From: DAOUBA01 sp034432855
GTDB taxonomy: Bacteria; Chloroflexota; Anaerolineae; B4-G1
DNA length: 8,185 bases
Direction: 5' to 3'
Assembly: GCA_034432855.1 (NCBI GenBank)
Contig: DAOUBA010000163.1
Coordinates: 1-8,185, forward strand
Numbering within the stretch: position 1 is the stretch's first letter; each line of letters opens with the position of its first letter. Shown piece by piece: positions 1 through 5,897 of this stretch. The position numbers were made by a program, and so were the translations under genes. The notes below the pieces were generated by a model that made no database searches, was not told the origin of the DNA, and saw nothing but the letters and a program-made list of their open reading frames with translations.

Positions 1-90
1 GCGCGCTGCCTGTGGTGAACCTGTGCCCAATTGCAGTGCCCTTGCCTGCAGGCCGATGAACCAGATGATATCCTCCTTCGACTTTTGCAT
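1..90 (-). CDS. Partial hypothetical protein, N-terminal 30 residues
   Basis: On the minus strand an ATG at 90-88 opens a frame that runs without a stop to the window edge. It encodes MQKSKEDIIWFIGLQARALQ and ten further residues. A GGAGG lies 8 nt before the ATG (plus-strand CCTCC at 99-103), which is the main reason to believe the start. I do not recognise the product; the visible part is mostly polar and helix-compatible, with no signal peptide. It lies about 80 bp downstream of the truncated TPR frame on the same strand, so the two could share the promoter at 364-392. The codon use is not distinctive. The call rests on the ribosome site plus an open frame of only 30 codons, so it is plausible rather than certain. 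Confidence 0.45.
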   Translation of the reverse strand, partial: MQKSKEDIIWFIGLQARALQLGTGSPQAAR

Positions 91-171
91 CCTGCCGCCC
101 TCCTAACGCGACCCGGAAATCGCAGCACAATTGTTCAGGCCGATTGAAATCGCCCTCTCTGACATTCCACG

Positions 172-342
172 CTATATGGGACGATCCGATGGAGCGTCCT
201 GGCCGGCGCCAACACCTCTTTCGTTGCGCTCGTCCAGTTCGGTGACTTTCAAGAGCGTCTGGCGCGCAGCCTCCTTCTGCCCGGCTTTGGCAGCGGCAAT
301 CCCGACCCGCAACAGGTGGGCTAAGTAGGTAGAATCCGACAC
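172..342 (-). pseudogene. Truncated TPR-type protein with intact expression signals
   Basis: A GTG at 342-340 with GGAGG 6 nt upstream (plus-strand 349-353) starts a 56-codon frame beginning MSDSTYLAHLLRVGIAAAKA. It continues with a helix-turn-helix segment ending LLKVTELDERNER. This is the pattern of a tetratricopeptide repeat start (GIAAAKAGQKEAAR, then LL.V.ELD..NE), and I associate this opening with a family common in Chloroflexota. In that family I would expect a Trp/Leu-rich A-helix (like AWLWLSG) to follow NER. Here the frame runs into an unrelated 14-residue tail (GVGAGQDAPSDRPI) and stops, and neither other frame restores the repeat. The upstream promoter, Shine-Dalgarno and first about 42 codons look intact, so this is a gene broken by deletion or recombination, or possibly a genuine micro-protein. 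The frame extends in theory to an ATG at 495, but those residues look random and overlap the promoters, so I chose the GTG. Confidence 0.55.
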
Positions 343-363
343 CGGGTCCCTCCAACGGCACAG

Positions 364-392
364 ATTATACGTGCTCTTGCAGAAATGGACAA
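364..392 (-). promoter_or_regulatory. Minus-strand sigma70-type promoter
   Basis: Read on the minus strand, TTGTCC (392-387) and TATAAT (369-364) are separated by exactly 17 nt. The -10 is a perfect consensus and the -35 matches 4 of 6. Transcription would start near 357, just upstream of the GGAGG and GTG of the truncated TPR frame, giving a very short leader. It lies back to back with the plus-strand promoter at 430-458. Confidence 0.6.
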
Positions 393-429
393 CATATCGC
401 GGCAAAGCCGCAGTCGGAGTGCTTCGCCC

Positions 430-458
430 TTGACGCAGTTCCGCATCTGTGATACGAT
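430..458 (+). promoter_or_regulatory. Extended -10 promoter for the DUF554 gene
   Basis: TTGACG (430-435) is followed after 17 nt by TACGAT (453-458), with an extended -10 TG dinucleotide at 450-451. The expected start near 465 gives a leader of about 30 nt to the ATG at 495. The leader carries AAAGGGG 4 nt before the start codon. Confidence 0.55.
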
Positions 459-494
459 GCAGCCCGTTCGCAACGCAATTCGGAAAGGGGTTCA

Positions 495-1223
495 ATGAGC
501 GGCACCGGCACTATCATCAACGTCATCGCCGTGCTGGCAGGCGGGACGATAGGCACATTCCTGGGCGCACGCCTGCCGGAACGGATGCGCGAGACCATCA
601 TGCACGGCCTGGGTCTGCTGACCATCGTCATCGGAGTCCAACTCTCCTTCCAGACCGATAACGTCCTCATCGTCCTGGGCAGTCTGCTCATAGGCGGGAT
701 TGGGGGAGAACTCTTGCGTATCGAGGATTACATCAACCGGGCAGGACGCTGGATCGAGCGCAAGACCACAAGAAACAGCGGCGCTGCTGCACAGCCGCCG
801 GATACAGCACACCCTGGCACAACCCGCTTCAGCCGCGCCTTTCTGACCGCCAGTCTGGTCTTCTGCGTCGGCCCGATGGCGATCATCGGCTCTTTCAACG
901 ACGGCATGAAAGGCGACTATGCGATCCTGGCCGTCAAATCGGCGCTCGATTTCTTCGCAGCGCTGGCGTTCGCGTCCACTATGGGGCCCGGCGTGATCGC
1001 CGCCGCGCTCTCGGTAGGAGCCTATCAGGGCGCGCTCACGCTGGGCGCCGGCTGGGCCAGCAGCATCCTAAGCGACCTGCTGATCGCCGAGATGACGGCG
1101 ACCGGCGGCGTGCTGATGTTGGCTATCGGATTGGGCCTCTTGGAGATCAAGCAGATCCGCACCGGCAACCTCTTGCCGGCTCTCCTCATTGCGCCGCTCA
1201 TCGCCGCGCTGGTCAAGAAGTAG
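495..1223 (+). CDS. DUF554 family membrane protein (YqgA/YdfK-like)
   Basis: This 242-residue polytopic inner-membrane protein belongs to the DUF554 family, whose members include E. coli YqgA and B. subtilis YdfK. The transport or other activity of the family is unknown. The N-terminus GTIINVIAVLAGGTIGTFLG (residues 5-24) and the central block GSFNDGMKGDYAILAVKSALD (about 132-152) are the family hallmarks, and the block is followed by the Gly/Ala-rich helices of residues 155-240. A hydrophilic linker at about 86-112 (rich in Arg, Thr, Ala and Pro) divides two halves of roughly three or four membrane spans each. The length is normal for the family. The start is supported by AAAGGGG 4 nt upstream and by the conserved N-terminal motif. 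It has its own promoter (430-458) and is separated from rpmH by 138 bp that contain another promoter, so it is probably not part of the rpmH operon. It occupies the flank where dnaA lies in many genomes. Confidence 0.88.
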   Translation: MSGTGTIINVIAVLAGGTIGTFLGARLPERMRETIMHGLGLLTIVIGVQLSFQTDNVLIVLGSLLIGGIGGELLRIEDYINRAGRWIERKTTRNSGAAAQPPDTAHPGTTRFSRAFLTASLVFCVGPMAIIGSFNDGMKGDYAILAVKSALDFFAALAFASTMGPGVIAAALSVGAYQGALTLGAGWASSILSDLLIAEMTATGGVLMLAIGLGLLEIKQIRTGNLLPALLIAPLIAALVKK

Positions 1224-1272
1224 GGCAGGCTTGCGGCCCGCCACCGGCAGCAGGCCAGAAGCGTGCTCTGAT

Positions 1273-1301
1273 TTGACCAGTCGTGCCGCTTAAGGTATAA
1301 T
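1273..1301 (+). promoter_or_regulatory. Near-consensus promoter of the rpmH operon
   Basis: TTGACC (1273-1278), a 17-nt spacer and a perfect TATAAT (1296-1301) lie 60 bp before the rpmH ATG. It is one of the best sigma70-type promoters in the window, as expected for a ribosomal protein gene. The predicted start is near 1308, giving a leader of about 54 nt that ends in AAGGAG (1351-1356), 5 nt before the ATG. Confidence 0.8.
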
Positions 1302-1361
1302 GACACGGCTATCATCGGCGGGCGACCTCGGTCGGCTGCCAACGTTCGTCAAGGAGAAAGC

Positions 1362-1562
1362 ATGCCAAAGCGAACCTATCAACCCAAGAAGCGCAAGCGG
1401 ATGCGCACGCATGGCTTCCGCGCCCGTATGGCCACCCAGGATGGCCGGCGCGTGCTCAAGGCCCGGCGGCTCAAGGGCCGCAAGTGCCTGACCGTACAGC
1501 GCAACTGGGCCAAGAAGTTGAACTGGAAGGAAAGCGCACAGCGGCCACGGCGGCAGTCTTGA
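1362..1562 (+). CDS. rpmH: 50S ribosomal protein L34
   Basis: L34 is a small, very basic protein of the large ribosomal subunit. The sequence MPKRTYQPKKRKRMRTHGFR and the following RMAT..GRRVLKARRLKGRK.LTV are the complete family signature. AAGGAG lies 5 nt before the ATG. The protein is 66 residues, whereas L34 is usually about 44-50. After the normal end at LTV (residue about 45) there is an extra basic tail of about 20 residues (QRNWAKKLNWKESAQRPRRQ). It is first in the operon, directly followed after 25 bp by rnpA, the near-universal bacterial neighbour. A Cys sits in the GRKCLTV segment where Arg or Lys is common. Confidence 0.96.
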   Translation: MPKRTYQPKKRKRMRTHGFRARMATQDGRRVLKARRLKGRKCLTVQRNWAKKLNWKESAQRPRRQS

Positions 1563-1587
1563 TGGTTCAACGCGATGGCCGCGATCC

Positions 1588-1923
1588 ATGGAACGGCGAT
1601 TGAGGTTGCGGAATGCGAGAGACGTGCAGCGGCTATACGCCGAGGGAAAATCGTGGGCGCATCCGCTGCTGGTATTGGTCGCACGGCCCAACGGCCTAGA
1701 TGTCAGCCGTGTAGGTATTACAGCCAGCCGCAAGATAGGGAGCGCAGTAGCACGCAACCGGGCCAGGCGATTGCTACGAGAGGCGACACGTCATCTCTAT
1801 CCCCGGTTCGTGAGCGGCTGGGACATTATGTTGATCGCGCGCCCTGATGTCCTCAAGGTTAAAGAGCCAGAGGTTCGAGAGGCATTGGCGCTGCTACTGC
1901 AACGGGCTGGACTGGGCATATGA
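1588..1923 (+). CDS. rnpA: Ribonuclease P protein component
   Basis: This is the protein subunit of RNase P, which with the catalytic RNA removes the 5' leader of pre-tRNAs. The 111 residues match the family length. The N-terminal RLRNARDVQRLYAEGKSW matches the usual LR...DFQ.VY..G.S start. VGITASRKIGSAVARNRARR (residues 42-61) is the core, with the RNPA signature RNRARRLLRE at 56-65. GWDIMLIARP (77-86) is the following conserved strand. The ATG at 1588 has no strong Shine-Dalgarno; two other ATGs between rpmH and this site (1562, 1575) are out of frame, so translation may be coupled to rpmH. The stop overlaps the next gene (yidD) by 4 nt (ATGA), implying coupled translation. Confidence 0.95.
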   Translation: MERRLRLRNARDVQRLYAEGKSWAHPLLVLVARPNGLDVSRVGITASRKIGSAVARNRARRLLREATRHLYPRFVSGWDIMLIARPDVLKVKEPEVREALALLLQRAGLGI

Positions 1924-2147
1924 GGTCTATTCTCCTGGGCATCATTCGCCTCTACCAAGTGACTCTCTCGCGTGTGCTCCCTCCCACCTGTCGCTTTGAA
2001 CCTTCCTGTTCCGAGTACGGCTACGAGGCTATCGCCCGTTACGGCGCCTGGCGCGGCGGCTGGCTGGCGCTCAAGCGGCTCGCCCGCTGCCATCCGCTCA
2101 ACCCGGGCGGCTATGATCCCGTTCCCGATTTGAAGGAGGACGAGTAA
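1920..2147 (+). CDS. yidD: Membrane protein insertion efficiency factor YidD
   Basis: YidD is a small membrane-associated factor implicated in YidC-dependent insertion of inner-membrane proteins. The 75-residue product has the full signature: an amphipathic N-terminus (ILLGIIRLYQVTLSRVLPPT), CRFEPSCSEYGYEAI (residues 24-38) with two Cys, and RCHPLNPGGYDPVP (56-69). The length is typical (about 70-85). The ATG overlaps the rnpA stop by 4 nt, and the gene ends 1 nt before the TTG of the propeller lipoprotein, whose Shine-Dalgarno lies inside the yidD tail. Three consecutive genes are therefore translationally packed. Confidence 0.96.
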   Translation: MRSILLGIIRLYQVTLSRVLPPTCRFEPSCSEYGYEAIARYGAWRGGWLALKRLARCHPLNPGGYDPVPDLKEDE

Positions 2148-2148
2148 C

Positions 2149-3297
2149 TTGAAACGATTCCGCATCCGGCGCGACCACGTCCTGTTCTTGATGCTGGCAG
2201 CCTTGCTTGCAGGGGTGAGCGGCTGCACCGGTGGCATACGGGCCACCAGTTGGACCGGGCTGACCGTGGTGAACGACACGGTGTACGCTGCCGATCTCGA
2301 CAGGGTCGTGGCGCTGAACGCGGCGACCGGGAAAATCGTGTGGGCTTTTCCGGCGGATCCCAAGAAGGACCCTCGCGGGCTGTTCCAGGTTCTTCCTACC
2401 GTCGGTGAGGGATACGTTATCGTTGCCTCACAGGTACCCCCCAGGGGTTTCCTCTCACAGGCCCGCAACGTCATCTGGGCATTTGACCCTACCACTGGCA
2501 CGGACCTGTGGTTCTTCGACGACGCCACCGGCCCATACATCGAGGGCGGCGCCATCGGCGATGGCCTCTTCGTCATCGGCAACAACGACGGCCACATCTA
2601 CGCGCTGGATGCAGCCAGCGGCGCGCTCAGGTGGAAATTCAAGACCGGGCACCGCGTGTGGGCCACGCCTCTCATCGTCTCCGATACGGTGTACATCGGC
2701 TCGATGGACCGCCACCTCTACGCGCTGAACCTGACCAACGGAGAGGTACGTTGGGCATTTCACGCCCCAGGCGCCTTCGCCAGCGCCCCGGTGCTGCACG
2801 GCGACACGCTCTTCATCGGCGCATTCGACGACCGGCTCTACGCGGTGGATGCCAGCACCGGTAGCGAACGCTGGCACTTTGCCGGCAAGAACTGGTTCTG
2901 GGGCAGTCCGGCGGTCTATAGCGATACCGTCTACGCGGCCGATGTGGATGGCAACGTCTACGCCCTCGACGCCGAGAGCGGCGCCCAAGTCTGGCACAAG
3001 CCGCTGCGCGATACTCGCGGGCGGAAAGTGCCCGTGCGCGCCGGTCCGGCGTTAGCCGAAGACGGAAGCAAGTTGTTCGTCTGCGGGCAGAATGGCACTT
3101 TGTACGCGCTGGATACCGTTGATGGCTTCGTGCTCTGGTCGGCGACGGGCGAAGGGCAGGCGCTTTCGACGCCAGTGGTGAGCGGGACAGTCGTGTACGA
3201 AACGCTGATCGCCGGAACGAAGCGTATCCGGGCATTGCATGTGGACAACGGGTACGAGGTGTGGGCGTACCCGCCTGAAACCGACGCAGAGCCATAA
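2149..3297 (+). CDS. PQQ-like beta-propeller repeat lipoprotein
   Basis: This 382-residue protein is likely exported and lipid-anchored. The TTG start is chosen because AAGGAGG (2133-2139) sits 9 nt upstream and because it gives a complete signal peptide: basic n-region MKRFRIRRDH, hydrophobic core VLFLMLAALLAG, lipobox-like VSGC with Cys26. The rest is eight PQQ/BamB-type repeats, each of the form D-T-V-Y...G.(I/V)YALDA.(S/T)G...W, with the blade-closing Trp near residues 65, 121, 162, 202, 242, 282, 330 and 372. This suggests an eight-bladed propeller like BamB or the quinoprotein dehydrogenases. I see no separate catalytic domain and no PQQ-ligand pattern, so a protein-binding scaffold role is more likely than a dehydrogenase. 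Its position between yidD and yidC suggests a role with membrane-protein insertion or folding on the outer face of the membrane; that is inference. A 126-bp gap with a perfect hairpin separates it from yidC. Confidence 0.88.
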   Translation: MKRFRIRRDHVLFLMLAALLAGVSGCTGGIRATSWTGLTVVNDTVYAADLDRVVALNAATGKIVWAFPADPKKDPRGLFQVLPTVGEGYVIVASQVPPRGFLSQARNVIWAFDPTTGTDLWFFDDATGPYIEGGAIGDGLFVIGNNDGHIYALDAASGALRWKFKTGHRVWATPLIVSDTVYIGSMDRHLYALNLTNGEVRWAFHAPGAFASAPVLHGDTLFIGAFDDRLYAVDASTGSERWHFAGKNWFWGSPAVYSDTVYAADVDGNVYALDAESGAQVWHKPLRDTRGRKVPVRAGPALAEDGSKLFVCGQNGTLYALDTVDGFVLWSATGEGQALSTPVVSGTVVYETLIAGTKRIRALHVDNGYEVWAYPPETDAEP

Positions 3298-3335
3298 GAG
3301 GGAAAATCGTTCGGCCTGTGCCCACCGGATGTGTT

Positions 3336-3355
3336 CGCCGGACCACAGTCCGGCG
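3336..3355. other. Perfect 8-bp hairpin between propeller gene and yidC
   Basis: CGCCGGAC (3336-3343), loop CACA, GTCCGGCG (3348-3355) forms a perfect GC-rich stem-loop in the 126-bp gap. No T-tract follows on either strand, so it is not a classical intrinsic terminator. It could stabilise or attenuate the message between the lipoprotein and yidC, or be a dispersed repeat. Confidence 0.5.
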
Positions 3356-3423
3356 GCGTGCGTACTGCGCGCGGGCCGTCCGCACAGCACAGGCAGGCTG
3401 AACAGTTGCAGAAAGGGTAGAAC

Positions 3424-4194
3424 GTGGACTTCTTATCTTATTTTTTTGCCAATATCATGCTGCTCTTCTACGCCTACCTGGGGCACAACACCGTCGTAGC
3501 CATCGCTGCGTTGACTCTCCTGATCAACCTGTTGCTCCTGCCGCTGACGCTGCAACAGCAGCGCTCGGCACGGCGCATGCAGGAACTCCAGCCAGAACTA
3601 GAAAAGTTGCAGAAAAAGTACGCCAAGGATAAAGAGCGGCTGGCGCAGGAACAGATGAAGTTGTGGAAACAGGCGGGCGTCAACCCGATGGGAGGCTGTC
3701 TGCCACTGCTGATCCAGTTGCCCATCTGGTTTGGCCTTTTCGGCGCCATGCGGGCCTGTATGCCCTCGACACCACTAGAGTTGTTCCAGTTCTCGCAGGG
3801 CATCTACAAGTGGCTACCCGGCGTCGTCGGACTCGTGCCGCTGCAGAGCACGTTCCTGGGGATGGACCTGGGCCAGCCCCCAAATCCGGCGCAGTGGTGG
3901 TCGTATGCGCTGCCCATCCTGGTCTTTGCCACCTCCTGGTTCCAACAGAAACTGCTGACCCCGCCCACCACTGCCGGTGATAAATCCCAGGCGGCGATGA
4001 TGAACCAGCAGATGCAGATTATGATGCCCTTGATGTTCATGTTCTTCACCCTCAGTTACGCGACGGGACTTTCTATCTATTTCATCATCTCCGCGCTGAT
4101 CCGCATCGCCCAGTATTACGCGATGGGAGAGGGAAAGGGCAAGAAGAGAGAAAGTAAGGAGCAGGCAAAGCCAGCAAGGCAGCCCAAGGAGTAG
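3424..4194 (+). CDS. yidC: YidC/Oxa1/Alb3 family membrane protein insertase
   Basis: YidC inserts membrane proteins alone or with SecYEG. The 256-residue protein is of the short type without the large periplasmic domain. The GTG start has GAAAGGG 6 nt upstream and gives a short hydrophobic N-terminus with no lipobox. Domains: TM1 at about 23-43; the cytoplasmic coiled hairpin QQQRSARRMQ...LQKKYAKDKERLAQEQMKLWK (45-82); the family signature GVNPMGGCLPLLIQLPIWFG (85-104) at TM2; TM3 at about 159-176; TM4-TM5 at about 196-234 (MMPLMFMFFTLSYATGLSIYF). The lysine/arginine-rich tail KGKKRESKEQAKPARQPKE matches the ribosome-binding tail of such proteins. Odd point: in TM1 the sequence is TLLINLLLLPLT, with Asn35 (AAC) where the hydrophilic-groove Arg (…VRLLLLPLT) normally stands. 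It sits between yidD/lipoprotein and jag, the expected context. Confidence 0.96.
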   Translation: MDFLSYFFANIMLLFYAYLGHNTVVAIAALTLLINLLLLPLTLQQQRSARRMQELQPELEKLQKKYAKDKERLAQEQMKLWKQAGVNPMGGCLPLLIQLPIWFGLFGAMRACMPSTPLELFQFSQGIYKWLPGVVGLVPLQSTFLGMDLGQPPNPAQWWSYALPILVFATSWFQQKLLTPPTTAGDKSQAAMMNQQMQIMMPLMFMFFTLSYATGLSIYFIISALIRIAQYYAMGEGKGKKRESKEQAKPARQPKE

Positions 4195-4260
4195 CCAGGT
4201 AGTCGCAGTTCCTTACCGCGCTGAATCATTACGGAACAGGTCTTTAGAGGAGTGCAGCCG

Positions 4261-4986
4261 ATGTCAACGGAGCAGACGCTAGAGGCGACCGGGGCAACCG
4301 TCGAAGCCGCGATTGCAGCCGGGTTGGAACGCCTGGGGGTGGGACGGGATGCAGTTGAGATCGAGGTCCTAGACCAGGGTAGCCGTGGCCTGTTCGGGCT
4401 GGGGGGACGAGAGGCCCGCGTGCGCCTGACCGTCAGGCCGGTCACGGCCGCTGAGGCGCCAGTCGAGCCATCTGCTCCCCCCATTGTGGAAGCGGCCGGC
4501 CGCGCGGTGGCAGAGAAAGACGAAGGCGAAATCGCCCAGAACGCACTACTGGAACTCTTGACCCGGATGGGGCTCGAGAAGGCCAGAGTGAATCTGCAGC
4601 GTACGGAGCCTACGCCGGACGAGCCGGCGCACCTCGTGCTCGACGTGCACGGGCCAGACGCTGGCACGCTGATCGGCCACCGTGGAGAGACACTGGCTGC
4701 GTTGCAGCACGTCACGCGGTTGATCGTGGGGCAGCAATTGGCGAAACGGGTAAGGCTGATCGTGGACGTGGAAGGCTTCAAGTCACGCCGTGAAGACTCG
4801 CTGCGCCGTCTGGCTCAACGGATGGCGGAGCAGGCCGTGCGCACTGGCCGTACGGTCACGCTGGAACCGATGCCCCCCAATGAACGGCGCATCATCCACC
4901 TGGCCCTGCGCGACCATCCCCAGGTGAGCACCGAAAGCGTCGGCGAGGGAGACCGCCGTAAAGTCACTATCATCCCAAAGCGGTAG
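4261..4986 (+). CDS. jag: Jag/KhpB (SpoIIIJ-associated) RNA-binding protein
   Basis: Jag (KhpB/EloR) is a cytoplasmic RNA-binding protein encoded next to yidC in many bacteria and linked in Gram-positives to cell elongation and division control. I start it at ATG 4261 because AGAGGAG (4246-4252) is 8 nt upstream; a GTG at 4252 would overlap that ribosome site. The product is 241 residues. The Jag_N domain (about 8-60) has VEAAIAAGLERLG and the VEIEVLDQGSRGLFGLGGREA motif. A variable Ala/Pro/Glu linker (about 62-90) follows. The KH domain (about 92-172) carries the GxxG loop G139-H-R-G142 in TLIGHRGETLAALQHVTRLI. The R3H domain (about 175-239) contains the RxxxH motif (R209-H213, RRIIH). Length and order are typical. 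It lies 66 bp after yidC and probably in the same transcript. Confidence 0.94.
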   Translation: MSTEQTLEATGATVEAAIAAGLERLGVGRDAVEIEVLDQGSRGLFGLGGREARVRLTVRPVTAAEAPVEPSAPPIVEAAGRAVAEKDEGEIAQNALLELLTRMGLEKARVNLQRTEPTPDEPAHLVLDVHGPDAGTLIGHRGETLAALQHVTRLIVGQQLAKRVRLIVDVEGFKSRREDSLRRLAQRMAEQAVRTGRTVTLEPMPPNERRIIHLALRDHPQVSTESVGEGDRRKVTIIPKR

Positions 4987-5007
4987 CCGCACAGACACCG
5001 GCAGTAG

Positions 5008-5029
5008 CAGGCGGTTGAAACCGCGCCTG
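5008..5029. repeat. REP-like hairpin abutting the kinase start
   Basis: GCGGT-TGAA-ACCGC (5011-5024) is a perfect stem. CAGGC (5008-5012) and GCCTG (5025-5029) provide an alternative extension with a 2-nt bulge. The hairpin fills the 44-bp jag-pfkB gap and ends 1 nt before the TTG codon, where a ribosome site should be. I think its form resembles short dispersed intergenic palindromes, but only one copy is in this window. Confidence 0.45.
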
Positions 5030-5030
5030 A

Positions 5031-5897
5031 TTGGTCGTTGTTTGTCATTTGGGCATCGAACTGGATTACCTGGCCATCGGTCACGTGACCCGCGACCTGA
5101 TAGGTAGTGGTTTTGCGCTCGGCGGGACGGTTTCTTACGCCGCCCGCACCGCACAGGCGTTGGGCTGTCACGTCGGCGTCGTCACCAGCGCTGCCCCCGA
5201 TCTCGACCTGGGCCAGGTGCTGAACGGCATCACCATCGCCTGCATCCCCGCCGCAACGACGACCGCCTTCGAGAATGTCTACACGAGCACGGGCCGGCAT
5301 CAGGTGGTACACACGGTGGCGCAGATGATCACGCCAGAGATGCTCCCGGCGGATTGGAGAGGGGCTATTATCCATCTGGGCCCCGTGGCCCGCGAGTGCG
5401 ATCCGGCGTTGGCTGCCGCCTTCGCAGATGCTTTCATAGGGCTGACCCCGCAGGGCTGGATGCGTTGCTGGGACGCCTCAGGGCGCGTGAGCCGCTGCCG
5501 CTGGGAGGGGGCAGAGGAATTGCTCGCCCGCGCCGACGCCGTGGTGCTGAGCGAGGAAGACGTGGGTGGCGACATGGCGCTCGTGGCCCGCTACGCCACG
5601 CAGACGCGGCTGCTGGTCGTGACGCAAGGCGCACAAGGCTGCACCGTCCATGCCCAGGGTCAGTCACGCCATTTCGCTGCCCCGACCGTGCGCGAGGTGG
5701 ATCCGACCGGTTCAGGCGACATTTTTGCCGCAGCCTTCTTCGTGTGGCTGTACCGCAAGGGCGACCCCTGGAAGGCGGCACGCTTCGCCAATTGCGTGGC
5801 GGCTCGCTCGGTGACACGGAGGGGCCTGGGCGGGACGCCGACGGCGGAGGAGACTGCTCATTGTGAACGCGACATAAGGCATAATCGTAAAACGTAA
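5031..5897 (+). CDS. PfkB/ribokinase family carbohydrate kinase
   Basis: This is a kinase of the PfkB (ribokinase) fold, which phosphorylates a sugar or nucleoside hydroxyl with ATP; the substrate cannot be told from the sequence. Visible features in the 288-residue frame: the N-terminal strand and GG motif LDYLAIGHVTRD...LGGTVSYAA (11-38, Gly31-Gly32), the ADAVVLSEEDV segment (168-178), LLVVTQGAQGCTV (194-206), and the C-terminal signature REVDPTGSGDIFAAAF (221-236) with the GSGD anion hole and catalytic Asp230. The length is slightly short for the family. The start is uncertain. TTG 5031 is the first possible codon, directly after an in-frame TGA, and TTG 5049 is an alternative; neither has a good Shine-Dalgarno because the hairpin at 5008-5029 occupies that site. 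The last codons (HNRKT and stop) lie inside the repeat cluster at 5886-5932, so the original end was probably nearer GLGGTPTAEE. Confidence 0.85.
   Translation: MVVVCHLGIELDYLAIGHVTRDLIGSGFALGGTVSYAARTAQALGCHVGVVTSAAPDLDLGQVLNGITIACIPAATTTAFENVYTSTGRHQVVHTVAQMITPEMLPADWRGAIIHLGPVARECDPALAAAFADAFIGLTPQGWMRCWDASGRVSRCRWEGAEELLARADAVVLSEEDVGGDMALVARYATQTRLLVVTQGAQGCTVHAQGQSRHFAAPTVREVDPTGSGDIFAAAFFVWLYRKGDPWKAARFANCVAARSVTRRGLGGTPTAEETAHCERDIRHNRKT
5079..5090. other. 12-bp palindrome with parS-like core inside the kinase gene
   Basis: GGTCACGTGACC is a perfect 12-bp palindrome. Its TCACGTGA core equals the centre of the canonical parS site (TGTTTCACGTGAAACA), and over 16 bp about 10 positions match. 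It encodes the IGHVTRD segment, which may be conserved for protein reasons, so the match to parS may be chance. No better parS candidate was seen in the window. Confidence 0.2.

Noticed and set aside
1224..1272. GC-rich stretch after the DUF554 stop as a possible terminator
   Set aside because: Only short imperfect stems could be drawn and there is no T-tract.
1797..2597. 266-codon minus-strand open frame across rnpA, yidD and the lipoprotein gene
   Set aside because: It is antisense to three well-recognised genes, has no family motif, and is explained by high GC content.
4252..4260. GTG start nine bases upstream of the jag ATG
   Set aside because: It overlaps the AGAGGAG ribosome site; ATG 4261 has the proper 8-nt spacing.
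5368..5376. TTATCCATC, resembling a DnaA box
   Set aside because: A single 7/9 match within the kinase coding sequence; no cluster of boxes or AT-rich unwinding element, so no origin is called.
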